The notes: a model not told the origin generated them from the letters alone. A stretch of 64,000 bases of DNA from Mycolicibacterium flavescens (GCF_001722335.1 NZ_MIHA01000005.1:285010-349009), one strand, 5' to 3'. Positions 26,787 to 36,909 are shown, counted from the first letter of the stretch. Numbers and translations are program-made.

Positions 26787-28949
26787 TTACGTTAGGATCG
26801 CTGATGGTTCGCCTGTCCAGAAGAGGGCCAACCGCTCCCGCGCCCGCGTGCCGGCCACGTACAACACCCGAAGTAGCCTTTTATCCTCTTGGTCGCGTTC
26901 GTCACCGTGCTTCTGCTGCACGAAGTACGGCGGGAAAGATTTCGATCCGAGCCGCGCTATCGCCACAGCGCGATACTCAAGACCTTTGGCCCGGTGCATT
27001 GTCATGACGCGAACGACGTCACCAAGTTTCTCTTCCTTGGTGCTCTCGTTGACCACCTCGGCAGCGACTCCGCCCGCTTCCAGGGTGTCGACTATTTTGC
27101 GAACGTCGTTCTTCTCGTAGACGAACACTGCAATGTCCGACTTCGAAAAGCCGTCGGCTGTCCACTGGCCGATCTTGACCACAAGTCCCTGGTCCTCTTC
27201 GGACTTCGACTTGAAGCCGAGTGATTCCGGCTCGGGTCCCCGGAACACGGACCGAGCACCGGCAAGGGTGTCGGACGACGTGTCGAGGTCGTCAGCATCT
27301 GCGTCGGCGATCGATAGAGACCAACTAAGGATCTCGCGGCTCGTGCGGTAGTTGACTGTCAGTCGTCGGGCCCGTCCCCGCGTCTCGATACCGAATCGGG
27401 ATAAGGGCGCCGGTCGACCGTATATCCGTTGATGCGCGTCCCCCACGATGAAAAGATCGTCGGTGCCCACCGGCACCAACGCACGCAACAGTTTCCAGTG
27501 TGCAGGATGCAGATCCTGTGCCTCGTCGATCACCGCATGGTGGTATCCGAACTGATCGCGCAGCGACGGGTCGGCTTCGAGTGCCATCGCAGCCCGCGAA
27601 GCCAGCTCTCTGAACGTCGTCTTTCCCTGCGCACGCAGAAGCAACTGAAACTGTTCCATTGCCAGCCACACATCACCCCGTTGCGGACGAGTCAACGGTT
27701 GGGACCGGCCGCTACGTGCGACTCGAAGGTACTCGGCTTCGTCTACGATTCCGTTACCGAGGATCACTTCCGACCATTCGTCGTTGAGGAATCCCGGGTC
27801 CCAACTGCCCTTCGAGGACTGGGCTGCGGTGCGCCAAAGCGGCTCCAACTGGTACTCAGGAGTGACCTTCGAAGAGTTCACGAATTTCCGCCCGCTGTCG
27901 GTCGCCGCAACAACTGCGCGAGCCAGCGCATCCAGATTGATGATATGGACTCTGTCGGTGATCGATGGGCCTGCCAGCTTGATTAGCTGGCCCTCGATGG
28001 TTTGAGCCAAATTGCGAGTGAAGGTGGTGAACAACACTTTCACCTTTGGATCGGCTCCATTCGAATCCAATCGCCTGGCGAGGAAGCGCGCCCGATGGAT
28101 GGCCGTGACCGTCTTGCCGGTGCCGGCACCGCCGGTCACCCGGAACGGGCCGTTCCAACCACTGTGGGTTGCGAGCTTCCGCTGTAGCGGGTGCAGCCAT
28201 ACCCGCCACTTGGCGAAGTCTCCTTCCAAAACAGCCCGTAATTCCTCTTCGTTGTCGCCGTCGGCGGCAGTGAAGCTCAAGCGCGACAGCGGCCTCTTCA
28301 GTGCGGTCTCGATATCGCTCGGATCGATCGGACCGGGCTCGTCGATGACGAGGTCATTCCAAACGTCTTGGGGATCCTTACCGAACGCGAGGTCGAGCAC
28401 GGCGTTGCCCTGCGATGCCGGAAGCGCTTCGACGATCTTCTGAAGCGCATCCTCGGTCGTGACCTGCTTGAGCTCGACAGCTACCTCAGGCGCCACGCCG
28501 AACCGTTCGAGGTCTGCTTGGCTGACGGCGGACGGCATGACAGGCTCCGCGCCGCTGCTCGACGGCGGCTCGACACGTGCGTGGTCCAGAGCTTCACCGA
28601 GCGCTATCGGATCGAAAAGCTCTGCAGCACCGGTCTTCTGGTTGACCTGGAGGGTCAGGGTCTCGGCAAATTTGTATGCATCGTCGTGCTTCTTGACGGC
28701 GACAAGCCAGAGCGTGCTGTTGTCGTCATCAGCGCCCGCGTTGACCAGGACAGCGCGGTATTGATCGTTCACCCGTGCCGTTCGTACGTGCTTGTTGGCG
28801 GCACCCTTCGGATGCTTGAAGTCCAGACCGGTCCCGTTGGGGTCCTGTTGCAGCTTCACCATGAACGAGAGCACGCGGCCCTTCACGCTTCCATCGAGGT
28901 CGTTGTACGAGTTCTCGAACAGATCGTGCATGAGGACGGTGGCTTTCAT
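26787..28949 (-). CDS. UvrD/Rep-family helicase with RelE-like N-terminal domain
   Basis: A 720-residue protein. Residues 1-90 resemble a RelE/ParE-type fold (VKGRVLSFMVKLQQDP, HVRTARVNDQYRAVLV, LWLVAVKKHDDAYKFA). After a linker, the helicase core has Walker A GGAGTGKTVTAIHRARFL (about 275), motif II VIDEAQDLHP (about 475), an RLTVNYRTSRE motif, and VMTMHRAKGLEY near the C terminus. It is the last gene of the DISARM-like operon; its ATG overlaps the upstream stop as TGATG. The RelE-like part may bind RNA or a ribosome, but is not necessarily a toxin. It sits where drmC would often be. Confidence 0.85.
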   Translation of the reverse strand: MKATVLMHDLFENSYNDLDGSVKGRVLSFMVKLQQDPNGTGLDFKHPKGAANKHVRTARVNDQYRAVLVNAGADDDNSTLWLVAVKKHDDAYKFAETLTLQVNQKTGAAELFDPIALGEALDHARVEPPSSSGAEPVMPSAVSQADLERFGVAPEVAVELKQVTTEDALQKIVEALPASQGNAVLDLAFGKDPQDVWNDLVIDEPGPIDPSDIETALKRPLSRLSFTAADGDNEEELRAVLEGDFAKWRVWLHPLQRKLATHSGWNGPFRVTGGAGTGKTVTAIHRARFLARRLDSNGADPKVKVLFTTFTRNLAQTIEGQLIKLAGPSITDRVHIINLDALARAVVAATDSGRKFVNSSKVTPEYQLEPLWRTAAQSSKGSWDPGFLNDEWSEVILGNGIVDEAEYLRVARSGRSQPLTRPQRGDVWLAMEQFQLLLRAQGKTTFRELASRAAMALEADPSLRDQFGYHHAVIDEAQDLHPAHWKLLRALVPVGTDDLFIVGDAHQRIYGRPAPLSRFGIETRGRARRLTVNYRTSREILSWSLSIADADADDLDTSSDTLAGARSVFRGPEPESLGFKSKSEEDQGLVVKIGQWTADGFSKSDIAVFVYEKNDVRKIVDTLEAGGVAAEVVNESTKEEKLGDVVRVMTMHRAKGLEYRAVAIARLGSKSFPPYFVQQKHGDERDQEDKRLLRVLYVAGTRARERLALFWTGEPSAILT

Positions 28950-29919
28950 CAGTTACCTCCAACGTGCTGGGACAAGAGGTCCGCCAGCGACTCGGACTCA
29001 TTCGCGCGGCCTGCGTAGACCACTTTCCAGGCTTGCCGTTGTACGGCGTCGCGCTGGCGAGAATGAGTGAATCGGTCTGCGCGGCGAGGAGCCTGGCCAG
29101 CTCGTTGTTTTGCGTACCCCGGTTGATCAGGTTGTGGCACTCGTCGATGACGACGGCGTCCCACTTCTGAATCTTGAGGTGATGCTTGCAGCGAGCTGGG
29201 CTTTTCAAGCTGTCGATTGATGCGATAACCCGCTTGTAGCTGCTGAACAGGTTGCGCGAACTGGGCAGGGTCTGACCGACCTTCAGGATGCCGCTCGAGT
29301 CCAGCCGGATGAGTGGGATCGCGAACCGCGTCCACAACTCACGTTGGAACTGCTCCAGCACCGCGCGCGGAATGACAACGAGGATCCGCTCGCCGCGAAC
29401 GCGGCGGATCAACTCCGACAGCAGGATTCCGATCTCCAGGGTCTTGCCCAGTCCGAGTGCGTCGCCGATCAGGATGCGCGGTCTGAGATTCAGCAGGGCC
29501 TGCGACGCCGGACGGAGTCGGTAGTCCATACGACCGAGCAGCCCGCGATGGCCCACAGTGATCCGACTTTCGCTTGCTGGACCGGGGCTACTGCGACGGA
29601 TCGATTCCAGCCAGAGTCGCGAGCTTCGAAAGCCGGCAGAGTCATCCGCGACCAGATTGCCGTCTCGCGGGTCGAGGCGGTCGGTGGTGTCGAACGAGCC
29701 GAAGAACACTGCGTCCTGATCACGGACCAAGGGGCTGACACCGGTCACCTCGACGCGCACCCCGTCTCGCTCCGTGTTCCGAACGGTGCGGACGAGCCAC
29801 TCTTCGTCGCGGACGACGAAGCGCTCGCCGGCGGCTACTTCAGACACCCGATTCCAATCCCAGTTTTCATGCGCCAACGGCGTTCGCGACGAACTCGCTG
29901 AAGATCCCTTCGGCTTCAT
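28949..29919 (-). pseudogene. drmD: DrmD-like SNF2 helicase, truncated and frameshifted
   Basis: ATG 29919 has a strong GGGAGGT site. The protein shows the N-terminal half of an SNF2 ATPase: LIGDALGLGKTLEIGILLSE (Walker A), VVIPRAVLEQFQREL, DECHNL, then LILASATPYNGKP. Here the frame shifts: restoring one base after the Pro codon leads to KVVYAGRANESESLADLL and a stop at 28,949-28,951 that overlaps the next ATG. The whole second RecA lobe (about 500 or more residues in DrmD) is absent. I read this as an internal deletion joined to the original 3' end, plus a one-base indel. Without restoration the frame runs on to 28,729. Confidence 0.65.
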
Positions 29920-31582
29920 TACCTCCCTCGCGGGTACCGAACAGCAGCGCGCGATCAAGGAAAGAATTGTTCTTCTCGCATGATGTTTCCGGCACGAGCA
30001 CACATGCGTGACACGCTGCAAGGTTCATCGCATCGCTCCCTGCGCCTCGTGATTCGATGCAGACCGGGTCAGACGAGCACCACGAGAGGCGCACCAAGCC
30101 TTCGGATAGCGCTCGACCGAGCTGGTCCGATTCAGCCATCGCCGCAACGCCGCCGAGGCTCCCGGCAGAATCGGAACTCGCGGTGTAGACCAACAACCCA
30201 GCCATGTCTTCGTCGACATAAAGCCGCTCGCGAAGTGCCGCTGCTGGATAACCTGCATCGAGCGACAACTGGTCGATGATGACATGGGCGAGGGTGTGCA
30301 AGGCCACCTCGACGATGTCGACGTGGGCAGGAGCGTGACCATATTCTTCTGCGTTCCGGTCAGCGGCGATCTTCAGCATTCGAGCACGTTCCCGGGCGAA
30401 AGGCTTCTCAGCCCATGGTGAGAGGGCGTCTCGATTGAATGCCATGAAGATACCTTCACCGATCACCTGGATGGCGGGCAGCCAGTTCGTTCGGGTGGGC
30501 GCAAGCTGGCAAAGGCTCTCCGAACTTCCTCCTCCCCCGTCAAGTCTTGAAAATCCGTACAGCGCACGCACTTCACGCAACCTGGTCACCTTACGAACAT
30601 CCGTGATCACGCCTTCGAACGCGTCTGGGACGTCTCGGTGCAGCGCAACGAAGTCAGCGTTCGGATCGTCCTCATCACGCCCCTCGATGAGAGCACCGTA
30701 TTCACCCGAACGCAGTCTTGCCTCAGAGAGGTCCTCGTTTCCTTCTTCCTCCCCACGGCGCCGTTCGACCTCTGCCATGACCTGATCCACGGTGTACTTG
30801 CCATTCGAGAGATCCGCAACCTTGGCCAGCAGTGCGGGCGTGGTGACGTCCGGATCTTCGATAAGTGCCCAATACTTGTCGACATGCTTCGAAAGCGCTT
30901 CTGAGTACGGCGGGATTGAAATGGATGACCGAACCGCCGGGTACCAGACGTTCGAGGCGCCGCGCTGGAGCACGCGGGGAATCTCCTCGCATTGCTCCAA
31001 CTCGCTCCCGAGCCACGGGCGGGCTCCTCTGCACGAACCGAATTCCGCGAGAGGACCGATCGCGCCGTCGAGATTGCGTTTCTCGACTCCGCACGTACAT
31101 GTCAACACCAAGTCGGCAAGCGACGACGTCCGCCCCCGCGCTTCGAGTTTCATGAGATGGTCGGAACCGGATTTTCCCTGGCCGCGATGGAGCCATTGGA
31201 AGTACGGGAATTCGTCGATGTGACCCCGCTTGCAGGCGACAATCAACCGGAAGGGATTCAGTGGTTGTTTGCACTTGCTGCATTCGGCCACGTTCCAATC
31301 TTTGGACAGATCGTGGAGCCGACCGATGCGACGACAAGTCGGGCATACCTGGGTGTACGGGAATCGGATGACCGGAACATCTTTGCGTCCACCGGCCGGC
31401 GGTTGCTTTAGCGCACTCACCTTCAGGGAACGCGCCAACCTGGGTTCACTCACCGGCTCGGCACGATCTTCCTTCCACTCATGTAGACCAGCGATCATGA
31501 AGCTGGTCGTCGACGCTGGGAACAGACCTCCGATTCCGTAAGTACTGATCAACTGGCTGCGGCGCGCCTTGGGATTGTTCAC
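29867..31582 (-). CDS. drmB: DrmB-like protein (DUF1998), DISARM core
   Basis: A 571-residue protein. It starts NNPKARRSQLISTYGIGGLF, the typical DrmB opening. A four-Cys zinc site (CPTC...CSKC, about 84-108) is followed by CKRGHIDEFPYFQW. The C-terminal third is the DUF1998 region: HTLAHVIIDQLSLDAGYP, LLVYTASSDSAGSLGG, and the late CHACVLVPETSC cysteines. DrmB pairs with DrmA in DISARM, where the complex recognises foreign DNA. GTG 31582 overlaps the drmA stop (GTGA), and its own 3' end overlaps drmD by 53 bases. Confidence 0.85.
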   Translation of the reverse strand: MNNPKARRSQLISTYGIGGLFPASTTSFMIAGLHEWKEDRAEPVSEPRLARSLKVSALKQPPAGGRKDVPVIRFPYTQVCPTCRRIGRLHDLSKDWNVAECSKCKQPLNPFRLIVACKRGHIDEFPYFQWLHRGQGKSGSDHLMKLEARGRTSSLADLVLTCTCGVEKRNLDGAIGPLAEFGSCRGARPWLGSELEQCEEIPRVLQRGASNVWYPAVRSSISIPPYSEALSKHVDKYWALIEDPDVTTPALLAKVADLSNGKYTVDQVMAEVERRRGEEEGNEDLSEARLRSGEYGALIEGRDEDDPNADFVALHRDVPDAFEGVITDVRKVTRLREVRALYGFSRLDGGGGSSESLCQLAPTRTNWLPAIQVIGEGIFMAFNRDALSPWAEKPFARERARMLKIAADRNAEEYGHAPAHVDIVEVALHTLAHVIIDQLSLDAGYPAAALRERLYVDEDMAGLLVYTASSDSAGSLGGVAAMAESDQLGRALSEGLVRLSWCSSDPVCIESRGAGSDAMNLAACHACVLVPETSCEKNNSFLDRALLFGTREGGNEAEGIFSEFVANAVGA

Positions 31583-34500
31583 TTCGTCTTCCTCAAGAAG
31601 GCAATCGGGTAGAGGCTGCTTTCAGCGTCCACATCTCTCATACTCTGCAGAGTCGGCCAGGGCGCGGCTTCTTGGGTGTACTCGTCCACCAAAGCCTTAC
31701 CGGCTTCGACCAAGAGTGAGGCCTCAACATTTTGGGAATTGTTGTATCGCATGTTCGGCTTTGCGGCCGCTTCTCTGCTCCATACATCGATCAGAGCGTC
31801 GATCTGGTCAAGTGTCGCGTCCGCTTCTTCTGGAGCCGTGCTTCGCACCCGCTGATCGATGATCCTCACCAGTTCGGTGAGCGAGTCGTAGTTGGCGTCC
31901 GCGAGATGTGCCGCGGTGTCAGGAGCAAGTTCGTCGATGAGCAATCGCGCGAGGGCAACGAGCACGCCCTGCAGGCCTCTATCTCGTGCACGTGCGGCGA
32001 AAGGTGTTGCGCTCGTCGCTTCCACGGCACGGTAGAGCGCTTGGTGGAAAGGAAGGAAGCTCTCGTAATGGGAGCGGTCTCGCGAACGGGCCGAGTTGAA
32101 GATAGTGACCACGAGTCCTGGGTGCTTACGCCCGACCCGGCTCGTCGCCTGGATGTATTCAGCGCTCGACTGGGGTTGTCCCATCACCGCCATGAGACCC
32201 AATCTGTCGATGTCCAGTCCGACCGAGATCATGTTTGTGGCAAGAACAACGTCATCGACGTCTCCGTCCGGCAGGGCGATTTCCAAACCTTTGAGAGCGT
32301 CTGGTATCTCCGAGGACGGAACACGGCTTGTCAGCTCAGTAACCTTCGTGATCTTCCTCGGTGACGTCTCGTTTCGCCCCGCCACCACCTTCAACCGGTC
32401 ACGTACGTCAGCGTCCACTTGGAGCGTTGCACTTCCCAAGACGCGCAGGCTGTTGAAGTATCCCAACAAGGTCCAGTACGGATCGCGACTCTGGTCGTCG
32501 CCCTTGAGATCCTGGGCAGCTTGCAACAGCGCACCGTATGTACGAACCATGAGCGTTGCGTGGCTTGCTCCGGCGGTCATCACACCGACGTAGGAACGTG
32601 TGCCGAGCGTGTCTCGTGGTGCCGGCTCTGAGAAGAACGAAACGTCGGGATCTATGCCAGGCGGCGGGAACTGACGTGCATCTCTGTCGAAAACAGCCTC
32701 GATCTGTCGATCTGCGCGCCGGATCGTCGCGGTCGAGGCAATCACCTTGGGTCGGCTCGTGGCAGGCCCCGCAACACTTAGTCGAACACCACATGCGGCA
32801 TCAACTGCGATCTCATAAAGCCCGACGATCGATCCGAGCGGACCTGAGATCAAGTGCAACTCGTCTTGGATAATCAGGTCCGGCGCATCGCCCAGCTCGT
32901 CTCGAGAAAACAGTGCGCGCACCTGCTCGTTCCAGGCCATCATCGCAAATTTGTCGACCGTGCCCAGCACGAGTTCGGGACGCTCGCGGTAGATGTCCTC
33001 ATCCACCACGTGGACGGGCAGACCATCTCGGAAATCGCAGGAGGGAGTCCCGCAGGCAACTACGAGATGGCGCTCGGGCAGCTTCACCACCGAATAATTG
33101 GAGTAGTCCAGATCTTCACCACACCAAGGACATTGCGTCAGCTGAACAGGATTGTTTTCGGTGAGTTCCTGGTTCGCCCGAAGACTGTTCAGCGCTCGCC
33201 GAGCGTCATCGAGGTTGTTGGGTGTGGCTTTGGAGCCGACCCACAAGCCAATCGAGAATGACTTGGTTCCAAGTTCATGACCGTCTCGGCGTAGACGCTC
33301 CAGCGCACACAGAAGCGTCGTAGCGCGTTCGAACTGCTGAATGGTCAACAGCCGCAGGGTATAGCGCATGATGACTGCGACGCCTGTTACGGAGATGTCT
33401 CGCAGTCGGCGAAGGATGATGGTGAACGCGATCAGACCGAGGTACGCCTCAGTCTTGCCGCCGCCGGTCGGGAACCACAACAGATCCGCGATGTCACGGT
33501 CTTGATGCGTACGGTCAGCCAACCCCGGAAGGTTGAGCAGGATGTATGCGATCTGGAAGGGGTACCAGGATTGTTCCATACCTGGATCTATGGCACCCTG
33601 ATGTCCCTTACGCACCCAATCCTGCCGCGCTCGCTGGATCTGCATCGCGCGGTTCGCGAGACGAAATGCCTTGAACACTTGAGGATCACTCGCCAACAGG
33701 TCAATTCCGGCCTCAATCCTGGTGGCGGCTGATCGAGCGTCATTCATATGCTCTGCTGCGACATCACGGAGTCTCGGCGGTACGTCGGTCTGACCATCGA
33801 CTACTGACCGATCGAGTGAATCAATCCATTCCCGATACGCGGCGACCATCGCCCGGAGGTTCCGCAGCACCGTGGCATCAGGACCCTCTGAGAGGGTCGA
33901 CATTCGGAGGTCGATATCGGTTAGTTGGGCCGGCCGTGCACGGTGAACCTCGACCTCGGGAAGGAATGTGCTGGCGATGGCGGCCACGTGGGGTTCCGTC
34001 GTCGGATCCCATGTCGCGGCGCATCCGTGACCGATCGCAAATACCCTCGCATTGCGATACAGAAGTGCGGCCGAATTCAAATCTCGATCGGTACTCGACA
34101 GTTGCGGCTGTGTTCGATCCATGATTGCCGGCTGGACAGTCGAAACGGCTATTCCAACCTGAAACCAGGCAAAGGCGTCGCGTAGCCCATCCTTCTGTTT
34201 CGCGACCTTGGTGTTCCTGAGTGCGAGCGAGACCGTGACTGCACCATCTTTGGGTTGCCGTACATACACATAGAGCTGGAGGTCGGGCGCCACCGGGAGG
34301 TACTCGGTACGGCTTTCGCTTACATTCAGGGCTATGGGGTCGATCACCGACGGAACACGGAGCCACTCGGCGGGACGCGACTTCTGGCGACGCTTCGACG
34401 ACCGGCCAGATTCCTCGACTTCAGCTTCGGCGTCAGATGGGATATAGCGGGCCGCACTCAAACGAACGTTGACCTCGTTGGTTCGCCCTAGGTCGACTGT

Positions 34501-34791
34501 AAAGGTGATACCCACCGAACTCGGATACCGCATCAGTGCCTGAGAAACGGGTGTGTCGTCGAACCCCTCAGAGTCTCCCGAGTCATCGCTGTCAGGGTCC
34601 GGCGCTTCCTGCAAATCCTCGTTCGCAGGCCACAATACGCCCACCACGTAGCGATCGAGCGGCAACTCCGTGATTACTTCATGTGCGTCCTCGCTGTTAT
34701 CATCCGGCCCGATCAGGTCACGACGAAGCTCACCGACCATTCCGTCACGAAAGGCATACTTAAGACTCAGCGGATCACTCGCAGTGATCAT
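31579..34791 (-). CDS. drmA: DrmA-like helicase (YprA-related), DISARM core
   Basis: A 1,070-residue protein. The N-terminal 430 residues form the DrmA-specific region (EITELPLDRYVVGVLWP-type opening at about 40). The helicase core has LLWFPTGGGKTEAYLGL (Walker A, about 437), QDELHLISGPLGS (motif II, DELH, about 640), VIASTATIRRAD, LATNMISVGLDIDRL and the motif VI ATSRVGRKHPGLV. All are hallmarks of the DrmA/YprA group. The ATG at 34791 overlaps the upstream helicase stop (ATGA); the frame is open 21 codons further up, but that region lies in the upstream gene. With DrmB it should form the DNA-entry surveillance complex. Confidence 0.9.
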   Translation of the reverse strand: MITASDPLSLKYAFRDGMVGELRRDLIGPDDNSEDAHEVITELPLDRYVVGVLWPANEDLQEAPDPDSDDSGDSEGFDDTPVSQALMRYPSSVGITFTVDLGRTNEVNVRLSAARYIPSDAEAEVEESGRSSKRRQKSRPAEWLRVPSVIDPIALNVSESRTEYLPVAPDLQLYVYVRQPKDGAVTVSLALRNTKVAKQKDGLRDAFAWFQVGIAVSTVQPAIMDRTQPQLSSTDRDLNSAALLYRNARVFAIGHGCAATWDPTTEPHVAAIASTFLPEVEVHRARPAQLTDIDLRMSTLSEGPDATVLRNLRAMVAAYREWIDSLDRSVVDGQTDVPPRLRDVAAEHMNDARSAATRIEAGIDLLASDPQVFKAFRLANRAMQIQRARQDWVRKGHQGAIDPGMEQSWYPFQIAYILLNLPGLADRTHQDRDIADLLWFPTGGGKTEAYLGLIAFTIILRRLRDISVTGVAVIMRYTLRLLTIQQFERATTLLCALERLRRDGHELGTKSFSIGLWVGSKATPNNLDDARRALNSLRANQELTENNPVQLTQCPWCGEDLDYSNYSVVKLPERHLVVACGTPSCDFRDGLPVHVVDEDIYRERPELVLGTVDKFAMMAWNEQVRALFSRDELGDAPDLIIQDELHLISGPLGSIVGLYEIAVDAACGVRLSVAGPATSRPKVIASTATIRRADRQIEAVFDRDARQFPPPGIDPDVSFFSEPAPRDTLGTRSYVGVMTAGASHATLMVRTYGALLQAAQDLKGDDQSRDPYWTLLGYFNSLRVLGSATLQVDADVRDRLKVVAGRNETSPRKITKVTELTSRVPSSEIPDALKGLEIALPDGDVDDVVLATNMISVGLDIDRLGLMAVMGQPQSSAEYIQATSRVGRKHPGLVVTIFNSARSRDRSHYESFLPFHQALYRAVEATSATPFAARARDRGLQGVLVALARLLIDELAPDTAAHLADANYDSLTELVRIIDQRVRSTAPEEADATLDQIDALIDVWSREAAAKPNMRYNNSQNVEASLLVEAGKALVDEYTQEAAPWPTLQSMRDVDAESSLYPIAFLRKTK

Positions 34792-36608
34792 TCGACTTCC
34801 TCCATCGTCTTCCAATCTGGTTCCACTAGTCCTGTTATGCGGGGTGCCAGCCACAACCCAGAGCGGCCGATGTCGAGACGCTCGGTCCTCCGAGGCTCAC
34901 CGGCGACGGTCTCAACTGAAACGAGCGTCAGTCCGAACAAGCGTCCGGGAAAAACCGCCCCGTCTCTACGACCGAATACCGTGTTGAATGCCGTATTGAA
35001 ACTCTCACTCGTGCGACCCAAGAGGTAGCCCTCTTCGGTGGTCAGCAGGTAGGACGGAAGATCCGGAGCGCTAAACTCGTGATCCAGGACGGCTTCGACC
35101 TTGGCACCCACGAGATCGTCGCGTCGAAGGTTTTCCTGGACATCGGCGGCGTCGAGTCCGCCACCAGCAGCCGGCTCACTGACGTCTACATCGTCATACA
35201 GAAATTCGAATGCCTTGACACGCTTCTTGCCGGTCTTTCGGTTGAACACTCTTTCAACTCGACGTCCCGGTAGCCATCGCATCCTTTCGAACGACGAGCG
35301 GGGCTGCGGCAACCAGCAGATATAAATGTCGTCCCTGGCACGACTCAGTGCTACGTACTCACGCCGGATAATCGCCCATTCGTCTTCGTCCTCGTGTTCG
35401 TAGTTGGGAGCAACCAGAAACACACGGTCAAACTCAAGGCCCTTCGCGCGATGGACGGTCGACACTATGACGTTCGCGGAATCTGGCTCAGTTAGCGTGA
35501 GCGGCAACATGTTCGCTCGAATCGAGTGGCGCAATCGCCCCAAGTTCAGGGCATCCCTGCCGCGTCTGTCGGCGGCAACGGACTTGAGCAGGTACCACGC
35601 CTGATCGATCTGAGCCTGATCGAGCAATCGGGCCAGTGCCTCTTCAACCTCCGATCGGTCGACGGTCTGGCCTGACACAGATGTAAGTGTTCTGCCGATC
35701 CAGTTGGCTGCGCCAAAGTCTTGGGCCTGCCGGCGTACGGCATGGCGAATGTCGTAGCCGCTGAGATGGCGCGAGACCCGCAGGACATCAGAGTTCGTGG
35801 CGCACAAGATCGCTGTCGTTACTCCGTGCTTCGAGACCGTGTCGACCCACTCGTCGATTTCCCCGAGATCCAACAGCGTGGTTTGCAGCTCAGAGATGAG
35901 ATTTTCAGCAGTTCGCAGATCGTCAGTCGCTCGTAGTCGCTCACCCAGCTTGACGACTTTCTTCGGGCCTTTCCCTCTGGCGCGGTAATTCTGGCCGAGC
36001 TGGACTTCAGTGCAACCAAACTCGCCCTTGAGAGCATCGATGACCGCGGTCGATGCCGTCTTGCTGCGCGACTCGGCCAACTGGAAGTCGTATATACCTT
36101 GTAACGGATCGCCTAGTGCGGTGATCCCGACGTCACCGCTTGCTGCACGCAAGATCTCGAGCACGAGGTCGGCCCGGTCTCCTACCAAATCCTGGACCTC
36201 GTCGATCACGATGTGCCGGAGGTCGGCTATCGAATCACGGGCGTCGTCTGATTCGCGGATCAGTTGTGTAGCCCTGCGGATTCGGGCCTCAAAGCTGCCC
36301 GTCGGCTCTTCTTCGGCGTCCAGGATGATCTGGCCTGCGAACGAGTCGAATGTCCGGACGTTAGCCGCCGGCACCTCTCGTGCACTCAGTCGGGTCTTGA
36401 CAGCTGTGACTGCTGCGCGGGAGAAGCTCAACACGAGGACTTGAGCCGAGGCGGAGAGATCTTCTTCCTTCACGAGGTGATCGATACGAAGAGCGACGAC
36501 CTCAGTTTTTCCCTGCCCAGCACCAGCAATCACGAGCAGACGTTCGTCTATCGGTGCCTCTACCACATCTCGTTGGGCATCGTTGAGCGTTATATCTACG
36601 GCGGTCAC
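34788..36608 (-). CDS. UvrD-like ATP-dependent helicase
   Basis: A 606-residue protein. Its Q-motif TLNDAQRDVVEAP comes right at the N terminus, followed by Walker A AGAGQGKTEVVALRI, motif II VIDEVQDLVGD, GDPLQGIYDFQ, STVHRAKGLEFDRV and YVALSRARDDIYI. The C-terminal 100 residues have an SH3-like/OB-like beta pattern. I choose GTG 36608 (GGAGAG ten bases upstream), one base after the stop of a small upstream gene; the frame is open to 36689 but would overlap that gene. It precedes drmA with an ATGA overlap, so it belongs to the module. Confidence 0.8.
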   Translation of the reverse strand: MTAVDITLNDAQRDVVEAPIDERLLVIAGAGQGKTEVVALRIDHLVKEEDLSASAQVLVLSFSRAAVTAVKTRLSAREVPAANVRTFDSFAGQIILDAEEEPTGSFEARIRRATQLIRESDDARDSIADLRHIVIDEVQDLVGDRADLVLEILRAASGDVGITALGDPLQGIYDFQLAESRSKTASTAVIDALKGEFGCTEVQLGQNYRARGKGPKKVVKLGERLRATDDLRTAENLISELQTTLLDLGEIDEWVDTVSKHGVTTAILCATNSDVLRVSRHLSGYDIRHAVRRQAQDFGAANWIGRTLTSVSGQTVDRSEVEEALARLLDQAQIDQAWYLLKSVAADRRGRDALNLGRLRHSIRANMLPLTLTEPDSANVIVSTVHRAKGLEFDRVFLVAPNYEHEDEDEWAIIRREYVALSRARDDIYICWLPQPRSSFERMRWLPGRRVERVFNRKTGKKRVKAFEFLYDDVDVSEPAAGGGLDAADVQENLRRDDLVGAKVEAVLDHEFSAPDLPSYLLTTEEGYLLGRTSESFNTAFNTVFGRRDGAVFPGRLFGLTLVSVETVAGEPRRTERLDIGRSGLWLAPRITGLVEPDWKTMEEVE

Positions 36609-36609
36609 G

Positions 36610-36909
36610 CTATCGGCTCTCCGCCGAAAGACCGTCGACAGCAGGGAGTTCATGCTGCGCCTTAAGCGCGTCACTGCGTTCTCGGGCATTCGCGAACGAC
36701 ACCTCCCTGTAGCGGCCGCCTTCCGGGCCAGACAACCCCCGTTCGATCAACTGATCAGCGTTCAGGGGTGGTCCGATTTGTCCGACCCGACCCATCCGCG
36801 TGCCCCTGTCGGTCTCCGAGCCGTAACCATTCGACTCGGGCTTACTTTTGCGGCTATCACACCGTTGTCCGTCGACCGCCATGAACGGATCCTCTTTTCG
36901 ATCGCTCAT
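36610..36909 (-). CDS. small hydrophilic protein, possible operon member
   Basis: A 99-residue frame from ATG 36909, with AGAGG eight bases upstream. It fills most of the 374-base gap between the sacsin-helicase and UvrD genes and ends one base before the UvrD GTG. The second half (NADQLIERGLSGPEGGRYREV, then ANARERSDALKAQHE) has normal codon bias for the region. There is no known domain; the protein is very polar and rich in Arg, Gly and Asp. Context, not sequence, supports it. Confidence 0.45.
   Translation of the reverse strand: MSDRKEDPFMAVDGQRCDSRKSKPESNGYGSETDRGTRMGRVGQIGPPLNADQLIERGLSGPEGGRYREVSFANARERSDALKAQHELPAVDGLSAESR

Noticed and set aside
28729..28948. Continuation of the DrmD-like frame past the frameshift
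   Set aside because: These codons overlap the UvrD gene out of frame and give Arg/Gly-rich sequence with no SNF2 similarity.
36609..36689. N-terminal extension of the UvrD helicase
   Set aside because: The extension has no helicase similarity and overlaps a small frame with its own ribosome-binding site.
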